Below are positions 24,881 through 36,019 of a stretch of DNA of 64,000 nt, piece after piece. Source of the DNA: Scleroderma bovista (Eukaryota; Basidiomycota; Agaricomycetes; Boletales; Sclerodermataceae); the NCBI GenBank assembly GCA_037178675.1, contig JAYMGJ010000157.1, positions 310,001-374,000 on the forward strand, read 5' to 3'. Made by a program: the position numbers and the translations under genes. Each line of letters begins with the position of its first letter. Within the stretch, counting starts at the first letter, position 1. The notes under the pieces are model-generated. The model saw nothing but the letters and a program-made list of their open reading frames with translations, did no database searches and was not told where the DNA came from.

Positions 24881-25527
24881 CAAACTTGTGCCCTTTTACC
24901 GTCTGTCATTACAGCGAAGAACTGCCTTACGAACGCAAGGGTAACGTCATCCCACTCTGGTGTACGTTGATCATTACTGTAGCCGAATATCCATCGAACT
25001 ATTGTTTTTGTCGATCGAAGTTGAGTTTTAAGTGCGACTTGCAAACGTTTGAAAGGTTTTGGTCTGGTTGTTGTCAATCATTAATATTGGACCAATCACG
25101 CAGCTGAAACCCTCGGAGTTTGTCATTGACAAATGCCGAACATCTGAGATGGATTTCAGAAAGCGATTCATTTCAGCGACCTAATGTGAATCTTTTCAGT
25201 TACAATAGCTGACTCATTTATATTTGAAGCACACAAGATTCTGCGAGATAGCTGGGTGTTTGTCCTTAGAGACCAAAGCTGAAAGGTACAGATTCATATG
25301 GTACTCAAACAAACAAGGATATGGCATGATTAGTAGAGGTGTTCCACATGGACGCAAAGTATCCATAAAAAGCCCAGCGTGGATGTAGCATGGACGATAA
25401 GGTGTACGTCAACCAGAAACAACGACTGTTTGGGATCCTTGAGGAGAACAAGGGAATGAAAGGCACTTGTCTTGTCGTGGGCCTTTGGTTATGTGCAAAA
25501 GATCCTGATGAAACGTCATGAACCTTT
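24881..25527. other. Convergent 3' region, E2 gene / KRE6-like gene
   Basis: This 647-bp region lies between two converging stop codons. It is AT-richer than its neighbours and should hold both 3' UTRs. No supported ORF, repeat or RNA gene is seen. Confidence 0.4.
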
Positions 25528-28221
25528 TTAACATTGACCAAGAAAGCGGTTCCTTGGAAATGGTTGCCCATAGTCGTCCTTCCATGTCGTTAGATTGGGA
25601 TCAGTATATGCTTCAATATACCTGAAGAACAGCTGAGAAAGAAACATTGGTGGTAGATGGTAGGCTCACTCGTTAATATATGCAGCCGTCGGGAAGTCCG
25701 TGGGATCGCAGCCGATATTTATGGCATTTTTCGGTTGATATACACGGATCCAGTCCACCCGCATAATAGCAGGAAATACGAGGTTAGCAAAGTCAACCTC
25801 AGCAAAATTAGTAGATATGGCCAAATTCATGATGAGATACTGATAGGTGTCGCGTCAGTCCAAATTACATAACACAGCGCTAGTCGAGGACATACCATGG
25901 GCTCTTGAGGTATCGGCCTGTCAGAAATCTCCGCCAGGGGGTCCGCCGCCATCCCAGAAGCGTCGAGTGTCCAAGCCAACTTGTCGTTTGTAATCCAACT
26001 GATATACTATATAATCCCATCAGATGAACGAACAATTCAATGCGGGACGCATACACCACCGTCGGATTTGTATCCTCAATAAAACTTGGATAAGGCCAGG
26101 GCAGTAGAATTGATTGTAAAATGTTCTTACCTGCTTTATATTCGTACCCGTACGTAGAAAAGCAACCGCTTTTGCCTGTATAACATGACTGATCTTCCGC
26201 ACAGCATCATTAAAACCCTCCACGGTCTTGCTGGTCATGACATACCTGTCTGTGTCACACCTGAGGTTGCCTGCTGGAAGGCGCCACCCGCATAAGGGTT
26301 GAGCTGTGTAATGGCTGGGTCCACAATAGCAAAGTTTCCTGTTGTGTTGAGCCATTTATACTGAGCATTCATCGGCTGTTTCGTCGTTTGTTCGCTGTCA
26401 CTCATCAACGATAGATTCACGTACCCCCCATTGAGCGGATTGTGAGACTTGGCCCATCAAAGGGTCGCCAGTGATCTGACACAGCGTAGGGATGAATAGT
26501 GGTGGAAAAAGAACGGAGAGCTCACCTGGGCCTCGAAGATATCTATTTCTGGGGCTGCACGACCGACATACGACCCATCTGAGGCATGGATAGGACCGGG
26601 ATGCGATTCACCTGGACATGTGCATCTTGACAGACGTTGGCCAGGAAGAAAGGAGAGTACCCCGCCATTGTATGGATCGCCATTCTCGAGAGCGGCTGCT
26701 GGTAAACCATTATGTGTTTGATTCGGTGCAGTACCGACATCGCAACTGTCATAGGTGTAGGGCCACTGAGAGACGACTGGTTGGGATGAATTAATGGACG
26801 AATGATAATGTGCATACCATTCCCTCCAGGGTTGCACCGTATCCAACACGACCTAAGAATGGATCAGTATCCTATACAAGGAGCGGCAATTGGATATGCA
26901 AACCTAAATTGCCCATCGTCCATACTACAGGAAAAACAATGCATTACACGGGAAGATACAATAGCAACAAGAATATGCATACCTGCGGGCCAAAGACCTG
27001 GCAGACGGTAGATGTGTCAAAATATTAGCTGTTCACGAATAGACGAGTCCATACCAGAGACGCCATTAGTTCCTGGGAGACTGACGGAGACAAGAACCAT
27101 GCCACCAGTGAAACAGAATTTGTTCCAGGAGGACAACAAGCCGCCGGTGTAATTAAGGTTGTTCATGGTACGCTCGGACAAGGTGATCTCCAGAGCGCCA
27201 TTCTTGGTGGTGACGGCACCGGGGTAATACCACTCCAAGTCATTAGTCTGATTGGAAGGGTGGATTGGTCCACATGATACCAAGGAATAGAAGGATGATG
27301 GGCATACCTGCCAGTAATGGAGATTTGCTGCTTCCCAGTATGGATCGTCGCCTGGCCAAAAGGTGCGACCGTCGACGTTGAATTCGTCACTGAATACGAG
27401 TTGCCATTCTGATCCGTCAGTGAAGGATGTGATTGTGCGAGCCGAGGAAGGAGTATCGACATCGATGAGACCATAGTTGTTTGATATACTTGGTATCTAT
27501 TAACGGTGAGCCAGAAGAACGGGAGCAGATGAGAGGAAACGGACTTGGCCACTGGCGTTGATACCGCCGAGGTTAAAGCCGTCATTGAAGGAAATGCCAT
27601 GGCGGGTGAAAAAGGATAGCATGGGATATCCAGCGCTATGGAAAAGATGAGGGGTGTAAACATAAGAATCCACATCAGACACGTACAACAAGGCAAGGAG
27701 ACCTGTTGTAAGGACGAATAGGCAACCGAGGTTTGCTAGACCTCTGCGAGTGAAGACACTACCGCCACGGTCATGTTTCCTGTCGCGACGGGGATTGGGA
27801 TTATGAAGATAGTCATCTGGTTCGGAGTGGTTCGGAGAAATGTCTGCCCCCCACATTTGTGGGTCTGGGGAGAGCGAAAACTGGATAGGAAAGAGACAAG
27901 ATGAATGGAGAGAGTCGGAGGAGAGGGTATCGGCTTGCCTTGTTTGATATGGATGGCAGTTGGGAACCGGCTGTTGACCGACCTGCGGCTGCGCCAGCAT
28001 ATGGGGAATCATTCTAAGAGGATATAAGGACGAAACAGAGAGAGCAACATGAAAGTGTCACGAACGAACGTGTTTACACTTGGTGTAGTTCGGAGTGAGT
28101 GTGGTGCCCTTGCAAACGCAGCGTGCGGGCCCTGAGAAGAGATGAGACTGGCTGTGGACGGTGCATTTGAGTTTGGCTGAGCATAGAAACGCCGTTGGGT
28201 ATCCTGGCGCTGAGAGGCCAT
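25528..28221 (-). CDS. KRE6: KRE6/SKN1-type beta-1,6-glucan synthesis protein (GH16-like)
   Basis: KRE6 family proteins are type II membrane proteins of the secretory pathway, needed for beta-1,6-glucan in the cell wall. Here the cytosolic part includes [14 protein letters not shown] and the [10 protein letters not shown] stretch; the membrane span is [18 protein letters not shown]. The lumenal GH16-like domain follows: [47 protein letters not shown] and the catalytic-type motif PEIDIFEAQ (two glutamates). The end reads [23 protein letters not shown], then, across a last intron, [13 protein letters not shown] and RNRFLGQC, stop at 25528. I start at ATG 28221 (MASQRQD); ATG 28245 is also in frame. 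A GC-AG intron is at 27881-27938. Confidence 0.9.
27881..27938 (-). other. GC-AG intron in the KRE6-like gene
   Basis: On the minus strand the donor is AAG|GCAAGC, the classic GC-donor consensus, and the acceptor is TCCAG. Removing these 58 nt joins SISNK to [11 protein letters not shown] in phase 0, the conserved family sequence. Reading through would end in a stop. Confidence 0.78.
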
Positions 28222-28293
28222 CGGGCAGGGAAAACGAGCGAGCAAGTAGGTTGTTAAGAGTACAAGTACTGTGAGAATTTTTTGCGGCGGTTG

Positions 28294-29458
28294 CTATACA
28301 CCTGCACCATCCAACAGACAAAGGAGTCCTCCGCGTTCACCAAGCCTCGTCGGGTCGCCGAGCTCACCAACAGCCCGCTCAACACGTCCCAACCCGGTCC
28401 TATCGCCGCCCTCGCCGCCCACCTCCAGTCCCCGTGCAGCGGCGGCTTCGTCCATCTTTCGCATCCGCCTCGCAACGACCTCATTCGCGCGTCGCAACGC
28501 AGGTGGACCCACATCGTCCTCCAGAGACAACGCGTGCAGCAGCCCAGATTTGCACCATCGATAATTAGCACGCGTCGTCGTAGGCCGCTGTGACAGCAGC
28601 ACGTGCGTCGTCATCGTCCCACTTTTCTCCCCCGTTTCAGGTGCATCGGCCAGCTCATACAACTGCTTCGTCCGGACTAGCCACTTGTTCAGTGCCACCA
28701 GAGAATCCTTTGCCTTTTTCTTTCTTTCCCTCTTCGATGGTCGTCCCCTCTTTTTCGTGGTCATATCCTCCACGACCAGTTCGCGAGGAAGCTCCCTCGG
28801 GTTCAAAGGATGCACACGCGAATGAGGCAATATATGAAATGCCCCCACCTTCGAGAAGTCGGATAGCACATATATCACATGTGGCCGAAGAAGTGCCAAG
28901 TACTCCGTGTCCAACGTGTCTGGGAGATGAAATATGGCGTCATAGAGATCTGTGATGTAAAAACGCGCGTAAGACATCAAGATCGTGTAGAACAGTGTGC
29001 ACATACCACTAGTTACTTCTATGTGCGAGACAGAATGGAGTTTTGGGACAGAGACAGACGGTTGAGTGTTGAAAAAGATGTAGAGTCCGAACAAGGCACC
29101 CACACGACGAATGGGAGCCTCTGCCACAGTCATACGTTCTTCCCTCGAGTCAGCATCAGACACCACTACCAACAGCATACAACTCACCGGTGAACATCCG
29201 CATCATAACTTTGAGAAATGTTTCGCGCGATCGAGCATCAAATATCTTGAAATGGATCCAAGTCCACCCCTGACTCACCCAGATCCCCTTGAAGAGCGTG
29301 AATGGTTGCACCGGTCGAGCACGCTCGTACTGATCGGCATAGCTCTGGATCAGCAAGGTAACATCCTCCCGAGCAGCGTCTACAAATGCAGAGGATGTGA
29401 AGTAAGGTGGCTGCACGATGATCTGTCCGCGACTTGCAGAGGATGGTGCGACTGCCAT
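28294..29458 (-). CDS. SNAPC1/SNAP43-like snRNA-activating complex subunit
   Basis: SNAPC1 is a subunit of the complex that recruits RNA polymerases II and III to snRNA promoters. The N-terminal part has the family pattern: EDVTLLIQSY, PFTLFKGIW, GWTWIHFKIFDARSRETF. Then, across a 49-nt intron (29139-29187), MRMFTERMTV and VGALFGLYIFFNTQPS. The C-terminal part holds a basic segment (KKRGRPSKRERKKKAK), probably a nuclear localisation signal. The start is ATG 29458; the stop is at 28294. It lies only 48-72 bp upstream of the KRE6-like start on the same strand, so that promoter must overlap this gene. It diverges from the Ima1 gene with 109 bp between starts. Confidence 0.75.
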
Positions 29459-29567
29459 GGATCAAAGTCAAAACACGAAACCGGTTTCCTTTCTGGTAAA
29501 ATAGCAAACAGCTACAAACACGCCGCCGTCCCCACAACACGCGCCTTTCACGCTCTTCTCTCGGTCG
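29459..29567. promoter_or_regulatory. 109-bp divergent promoter, SNAPC1-like / Ima1
   Basis: The two start codons are 109 bp apart on opposite strands, so a shared bidirectional promoter is likely. No clear TATA box is seen. Both products are nuclear. Confidence 0.5.
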
Positions 29568-31485
29568 ATGAAATCCTTCATACGGCGAGCAAGCACCGCA
29601 GAATGTTTCTTCTGCCAATCCAGCGTCCCTGCAGCTGACCCTCAATCCTTTCGATGTCCTCAATGCAGCTGCTGGAACAGATACGACGGCAATGGCGACA
29701 TCCTGTCCGATGATCCAGCCATGCACAACGAGGATCTCAACACCAAATCCTTTGCCAGGCGTGGTCCGTCTGCCTTTAAAAGTAATCGCATCCCACTCAC
29801 TCACTCGTATGCATAGCGTCACCCAACAAGAACCGCTTTCCCTCTACCTATTCAACCGGTCAATTCTGCCACACCTGCCAAACTAATCAGATGCTCTTGG
29901 TCAACCTGCTATCCAACTACCTCCCCCATCCTCAGGTATAACAATTCATCTCCTCGTTCCTCGTCCCAGTGTGCCTGACGCTCTGCCCAAGCATCCCGAT
30001 TATGCCACCCGTGTCGAACAGCTACCAGCGTACCGTGAATCGCTTCATAAGCGATACCCACCCGTTTGCGCACTTTGTCTGCCTGCTGTAGAGGACGAAA
30101 TCAGACGGAAAGACCATATGGCACGGACACAAGCCTTGGGAGGTTTCCTCAGGGACACCAAAGGAAAAGATAGACAGCGACAAGTATCTGGTACCGGGAA
30201 AGATCGGGAGAACCTAGAGTCTCAACTAGCCATTTGGAGATTGAGAGGAACGTTGTGGTCGATCACGTTCCTATGCGCCGTAGCATGCCATTCTGCAGGT
30301 GAGCGTGACGCATTCTCCCAAAAGGCGTCTCTGCTAACCCTCATGACTGCCAGTTGTACTTGAATACAACCTCCCTCCACTTTTAGAACGCGCAGCACCA
30401 TCCCTACCTGCCATACTCTTTCTTTCGTTGTTCTACACCGCGTGGGATCCTACCTACTACTCCTTCAAGAGAGCACGCACACAGGGACGCGATGTGCGTG
30501 TTCGAGGCAAGGGTCGTTATATCGTAAGTCCATTCACGATCTTTCGAATATGACCTTAGGTTATTTTCCATAGATTCTTCAGTTAATTGCCTGGTTTTCC
30601 AGGCTAGTCACATCGGTTCTTCTTGCTTTGCCTAGGTACCACTTAGGACGTGACCATCGTTACTCGTCTATTTATCCTGGTTCATACCGCTTTCGTATAT
30701 ATTGTTCGGCATCGCTTGCCCTTGAAATCACGGCAAGTATTTCTCCCATACATGATGAATCGCCCTTTTCAGACGACCCCCGTTATTAGATATTCATTAT
30801 ATCTTTTGCCATCCTGCATCTCCAGCGGCCGCCTTCTATTCGTCTCATCGAAACATCACCCCCCAATCACCTGCAATCGATTTCATCTCGGGCCACGCCC
30901 GAACTCGCCAAGACCACTACTACATCAACCGGACGATGTTCCTCTGTCCCTGCATTTCCTACCTACGTAGAACCAGACTTCACCGCGCTTACACTCTCTT
31001 CGAAACCTGTTGCCCCGTCTCCTTCGAACCCCGTGTTCGGTATACCTTCCCTCTTATCTACCGCTGTCCCTAATGGTTCACCAATTAAAGTTGACGACGA
31101 TGCGATGGACTGGTCGCCTACGGACCTTTCCTCGGAGTTCAAACACAAACTAGGTCAAAAATCCATCAATGACGAAGACAGCTCGTGGCTCCGCCCTCAA
31201 CGGTTCTTTCCACCCGAACAACCAACCGGTCTCGAAGCACTTTTTGCGGGTACGAAACTAGACGATGGAGACGGCAAGGCTGCGAACTCAGCCAAAACAA
31301 GTGCATGGATATGGAAGCGAGAGGGAGCAACGGGAGTGCTATATACATTTTCCTCAGTGCCCGCTTGGCGGTGGCTGGGCGTCACGGCAGTTGTATTGGT
31401 GCCACTGTGTGCTATTGCATACCGCGGATGGACGGTGTGGAATACTGTCTCAACAGACGGTCATATACTTCGTAGAGACTACTAG
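29568..31485 (+). CDS. IMA1: Inner nuclear membrane protein Ima1
   Basis: Ima1 (Samp1/NET5 family) sits in the inner nuclear membrane and links chromatin and cytoskeletal attachment. The N-terminal zinc-binding domain is clear: CFFCQSSVP, FRCPQCSCWNRYD, then after an intron (29764-29816) QFCHTCQTNQ. Next come RYPPVCALCLP and RRKDHMARTQALGGFL. Several hydrophobic segments follow, including SITFLCAVACHSA, LPAILFLSLFYTAWD, ILQLIAWFSRLVTSVLLAL and, across a GC-AG intron, IFIISFAILHLQ with RPPSIRLIET. The C-terminal part has MDWSPTD, WLRPQRFFPPEQPTGLEALF and a last span near the end (WLGVTAVVLVPLCAIAY). The intron near 29936-29991 is chosen because it restores the frame into HPDYATRVEQ. Confidence 0.87.
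30733..30789 (+). other. GC-AG intron in the Ima1 gene
   Basis: The donor is ACG|GCAAGT and the acceptor ATTAG, 57 nt. The join LALEIT to IFIISFAILHLQRPPS is in phase 0 and continues a hydrophobic segment into a conserved motif. Both neighbouring frames otherwise run into stops. Confidence 0.75.
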
Positions 31486-31991
31486 GGCTGGGCAAGAATT
31501 TTTGCTACAATCAACTGAGTCTCCGAGGAACCGACAGATCATCAACCATCGTTGTTTGTGAAACCAGCCGCATAGTGCTATGGACATTCCGATCACGGGA
31601 GTCAAAGTCACTAAGATATTAATCAAATACAGTGAAGAGTGCGATTGAAAGAACGGGTGGTACACGTAGCCAGAACATGAAATGGATCGAAGTAACCGCC
31701 GTATTGTCTATAAGTATCATAGGCATATGTAATATTCTTGCTTCCACGGATGACGAGGAGGCGGGAAATATGCATAATCACAACCCCGCTGTGAGATGGG
31801 GAATGAAAGAGTTGCAAGAGGGAAAGCGCGGAGTTGCATTGCTCAGCAAGCAGAGTTTGGAAGTGGTATAACGTGTAAATGGGTAACATGGAATCGCAAC
31901 CTCTAGCAACGACCATGTATGTTCGCAAACGGTAGCACAGTATAATGGCGAGATATCCGACCAAAAAAACCATTTTTCACCATTATCTCCC
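31486..31991. other. Convergent 3' region, Ima1 / surface protein gene
   Basis: This 506-bp region lies between two converging stops. It has short open frames on both strands without recognisable content. Probably 3' UTRs. Confidence 0.4.
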
Positions 31992-33058
31992 CTAGTAATC
32001 GGGTGCGTTGTACCCATGATGAAGGGGAACACCGTATTGATCATACTGGTATTGGCGATTGATAGTGGGAGCCCTGGTAAGAGCCTCTTGCATTGCAGGC
32101 TCGGGCCCGGGGCTGACACCACGCGTGAGGTCGGCATAGCCGCCCACAGGCGCGAGCTGAGCAGGTCCAGGAGTGAAGTCATGGTCAGGAAGGGGTCCGA
32201 GAGTCCGTGCGCCAATCTGTGCCCGAGAGTGATCATCGCTACCGGTGTGCGAGTTCGATTGGAAGGAAGATGCAATGGAGACGGGGCGGTGTGCACCTGG
32301 GAGGCCACCGTTCTCCCCACAGTCGGGCTGCCAGTCGATGGGCTGCATGCGGTCCTCGAAGTTGGAAGAAGGACTGAATTTCCACTTGCGGATGACCGTC
32401 CAGATGATAGCAGAAGCTCCGATACTGACAGCAATGATGATGAGGACCGTCACAGCAGTGTGAGAGAGACTGGACGCCGATTCTGGTGTACTTGACTGAG
32501 TAGGCGTTGATGCAGAACTGGCAGTGACGAGGAAGACCGACGTCGACTGCCCTTGCTGCTGCTGTTGAGATGTAGGTGAGCTAGCTGGTGCAACTTGGGT
32601 TATCTGAGCTGGCGTCGATGTATGGGATGTGCTTGAGGTTGAAATGCTTGAGGTGGAAGCCGAACTCGATGTAACGGATTGGAAAACAGCACTAGTAAGA
32701 CCACCTAAGAGACCACCCGACGTCGATGAAGACTTGAGACGAGACAGTCAGCTGCGAGTAGTCGGGACGAGTAGAACAAGAAACTCACCGCTGCAGAAGC
32801 CGAACCACCAGCGGCGGGCGAAGTAGAAGACGAGGGGATTGGCGTCGGGCTATTGTTGGCCGGGGACGATGCTTGGCCAGCAGACTGGGAGGCACCGGGG
32901 CTGTCCGCTAGGCCTTGGGGTGCTCGCTTTCTTATCAAGCGGGAAATGCTGCCATGAGATCGACGCTGGGACTCTAGCACGTTGGCGTTCGTGTAAACGA
33001 CCGAGGAAAAAACGAGCGAAGCGTAGAGAATGAGTATGAGACTGAGTTTCGCCATCAA
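31992..33058 (-). CDS. Single-span Ser/Thr-rich membrane protein (Mid2-like layout)
   Basis: I do not recognise a named family. The layout is clear: an N-terminal signal peptide (MMAKLSLILILYASLVFSS), a long Ser/Thr/Pro/Ala-rich ectodomain with a run of glutamines (SQQQQQGQ), one transmembrane helix (HTAVTVLIIIAVSIGASAII), then a basic stop-transfer KWKF and a Pro/Tyr-rich cytosolic tail ending GYNAPDY. One intron near 32736-32790 splits the Ser-rich part. Wall-stress sensors such as Mid2 share this architecture, and O-mannosylation is expected, but homology cannot be claimed from composition. ATGs at 33058 and 33055 are adjacent. Confidence 0.7.
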
Positions 33059-33415
33059 GGCCGGTAAGAGCGAGTCGTCGTATCTAGTCGTTCGTTAGCG
33101 AAAGACAGTCGTTAGCGAGCCACTGAGATATACATACAAGATATGCTTCGAAAGACGTCCTCTGGGGAGCGAAAAGGAGTGTGCAAAGGATAATGAGAGG
33201 CAAACGACAAAACAAACTCTTACCAAATCGAACTTTCACTTCAACGCTTCGCCAAGGAAACGGGTTCTCACAGTGGCTCGTACAACACAAAAATGAATTG
33301 ACTAGGGGTATTGTAAATCGCAAACAAGACAATAAAAGGTTCCAAGACGGACGGAGAACATAAATCAACGTATCTACACAGTCCTGAGGTTTGTAAAATG
33401 TCCACAAAGGAGCGA
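33059..33415. promoter_or_regulatory. Promoter interval of the surface protein gene
   Basis: This 357-bp gap lies between the start of the surface protein gene and the stop of the heparinase-like gene, both minus strand. It should hold the promoter and 5' UTR of the former and the 3' UTR of the latter. No gene is supported. Confidence 0.4.
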
Positions 33416-35911
33416 CTAGGGATGACTGGTGAGGGACCACTGGGTCAGTGGCACTGAGCTAGGTGTAACGTATGAAGTCGATGACACTCCGGGCCATTGG
33501 GGTGTCAGCAGAACCTCCAATGTGTACTGGCCAGCAGGTAAACTGATGGTAAGCACGGTGACACCAGGATTGGGCTGGTCGGGTGCAGGAGGAGTGGGAT
33601 CTGTACTGAGCCGAACAGCATCCATCGTCGTGAACTGTGCTCCGGAAGGCGCGTTCAAGAGGTCGACCTTCAATGTCTTCGTGTCAATGGTGAGTGTGGC
33701 AGTCTGACCATTGTTACCAATGGACACAGTTGCATTCGTGTGCGCCCTCCACATGACAGATGCCTGTGCGTTGATTTCGTCTTGGATAAGAACTTGCTTG
33801 CGCGCGTTGAGGAGGTGGATTCCGCGCGAGAAAGACGTCCTATTCATCGTACATCAGTGACAGTCGTTTATGCTGGACAGAACAGCACTCACACATTAAA
33901 GTATGCGCTCGTGAGATCACCAACAAAATATGCAGTCGATCCGCTAGGAACATCGAAAACAGTGCTCGATCCCTGGGTAGTCCCAGACGAGTCATACCGG
34001 ATCGTAGGTGCGGCCAATACATTCTGGTTCTCCGCACCCACAAGGATGGTGTTCTGTCCTTCTGTCCTCTTGCGATAGTACAACCATCGTTGACTGTCTT
34101 GCGCATCGCTTGAGAAGTAGCCCGGAGAATTGTAATCCCCTGAGCCGAGTTCTCCGAACCAGCGGCTTCCCATGGCATCCATAACAAAGTCACCGCAGTC
34201 AAGGTCATTGTGGGTTTGATGACCTTGAAGTGCGCCAGCTTTGACGGCGACGTACAGAGCACTTTCGTCTGTCCAGCTCGAACGCATAGATGCCCACTGG
34301 TCAGTCGAGTTGGTGAAGAAGTGATCAAGAGCTAGACCATCCCAGAAAGCACCTGTTACTGTGGGGTCATACCAGAACATAGTCCATGGATCAGGAGAAT
34401 CTGCCTGATCGCGTTGGAAAAGCTGGTAAACAGGTTGGTTGTAGTGATCGCCATAAAGGAACATAGAATTCGCAGTAGTCGAGTACTTGTTTGGACCATG
34501 GTCACCATAGCTGAAGAGGGAACCTGGGCCAACTGAATACATGTGGTAGAGGCCGGTGAGATGCAAGTCGGAGTTGACATCCAGTAAGTTGAATGACGAG
34601 CCTGTGGCAGTTAAAAGAGATGCCGCCATCTCTGCATGGCCTGTTGTGCCGAAATACCAGTAGTTGGCGGTTTCTGTCCAAGTACCGTCACTGGTGGTTG
34701 CCATGGCACAATTCGCGACGGCGCTGGGGACGGTCAGGCTTAATAACTGTTCGGGGATGCCAGAGGTGTCGTCATTAAGGATAGCGAGTGCGCCCATAGT
34801 AAGACCATTGTTGCAGACACAGTTCCAGTTACCCTCTGTGTTAGTCTTCCACCAACCATAGGCAAGGGGATCATTGTTGCTGTAGGCAATGACACCGTTG
34901 TTGAGACCGTACTCAATGAGTGTCCATCGGATTGCCGCCTTCTGATCTGGAGTCCACTGGTCATAAAGCCAATCGTACGCAATGGCATATGCAGCCGAGA
35001 GTTCAGCGGTGTCGAGGAAGTGAGCGGGGTTCCATTTGGTGCTATTATCCGGTCCCCAACCACCTGTGAGGTTACCTGCGCAATTCTGTGGATGGGGTCA
35101 GACCATGACAAAGGGAGTCGACAAGTGAGACACACCTGCAGTTCAGTCCACGTTCTGTCTACCCATTTAGTGTCGTTAGTCATCCTATAGACGTAGGCGA
35201 ATGCTTTGACGCGTTGTTTGATCTCGCGTGCAAGGTCCAAAATACCATTACCACCGTCATAAAAGTAGGGGACTGGGGGCAAGGCATTGTAGTCGGAAGC
35301 ATTTCCAAAGATGGTGTGATTCCAGGCGGACATGTATGGGTCACTAGCGATCAACTGGGGGAGGACTGCCCACTTGTAAGCAGGAGCGATAAGACGGGGC
35401 CTGTCTGAGCGGACTTGGGTTGGGTTTGGAGAAGAAGGCTGGAAGGGGTCCTGAGGCCAGGCATAATTGGGATTGTTGGTGGAGGCGAAGGTGGGAGTTG
35501 TGAACACAGCAGTATTAGTCTGGTAAAATGATGGTTAGGGAGACAACCAGATAAAATGTGTGGGGCACTGACGGTAGAGGGATAGAGAGGGAGCATATAT
35601 AGACTGTCTGTACCGGTTGGGAAAATACCAAGTTCATTCTTAACGCCGATGGCAGAAGTGGCAGCGGCAGAGCTGCTAGCACCGGAAGAGGACGAATTGT
35701 GCGAAGAACGCGTTCCGAGGACGACACCAACGATGAGACCGATGGCGGCTAGAATGGCTACAGGTATACCATACTTGAGCCAGTTGCTGGTCTTTTTGCC
35801 TGCGGATTGCTGGGGAGTAATGTAGCCAGTAGATTCGTTGTAGTATGGGTCGCCAGAACCGTACGGCGTGGCATTGTTCGTTGGATTAACAGAAGAATAA
35901 TTTGCTGCCAT
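33416..35911 (-). CDS. Membrane-anchored heparinase II/III-like (alginate/chondroitin lyase fold) protein
   Basis: The protein starts with a short cytosolic segment, then one hydrophobic span (YGIPVAILAAIGLIVGVVLG), so it is a type II membrane protein with a large outer or lumenal domain. A Ser/Ala linker follows, then an alpha-barrel region (PRLIAPAYKWAVLP, FYDGGNGILDLAREIKQRV, WNPAHFLDTAELSAAYAI, YDWLYDQWTPDQKAAI). The heparinase II/III-like beta region comes next (ESALYVAVKAGALQGHQTHN, with DLDCGDFVMDAMGSRW). The Gln-x-x-His-Asn-Asp-Leu-Asp segment corresponds to the conserved His/Asn region of such lyases. The C-terminus is a beta-sandwich ending at 33416. The last intron joins YFNV to TSFSRGIHLL. 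Substrate is unknown; a wall or capsule-like polysaccharide is a guess. Confidence 0.78.
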
Positions 35912-36019
35912 GTACTAAAGGAGAGACGAAGAAGAGACGAAGAGGATGGGGAGGAGAAGGAGAAGGACGGTTGCCAGGGTTTTGTATAGACATCGACCTT
36001 CACACGCTACATAATTCCT
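35912..36019. promoter_or_regulatory. Divergent promoter with GA-rich tract
   Basis: 108 bp separate the diverging heparinase-like and ceramide glucosyltransferase genes. From about 35918 to 35970 the plus strand is almost pure purine (GA-rich, so CT-rich on the other strand). Such polypyrimidine tracts often mark fungal core promoters; here it would face the heparinase-like gene. Confidence 0.5.

Noticed and set aside
28009..28245. Separate small gene upstream of the KRE6-like protein
   Set aside because: It splices in frame, through a normal intron, to the KRE6-like cytosolic segment, so it is the N-terminal exon of that gene.
29238..29822. 194-codon minus-strand open frame over the Ima1 start
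   Set aside because: It is the antisense shadow of the Ima1 zinc domain and of the SNAPC1-like first exon in another frame.
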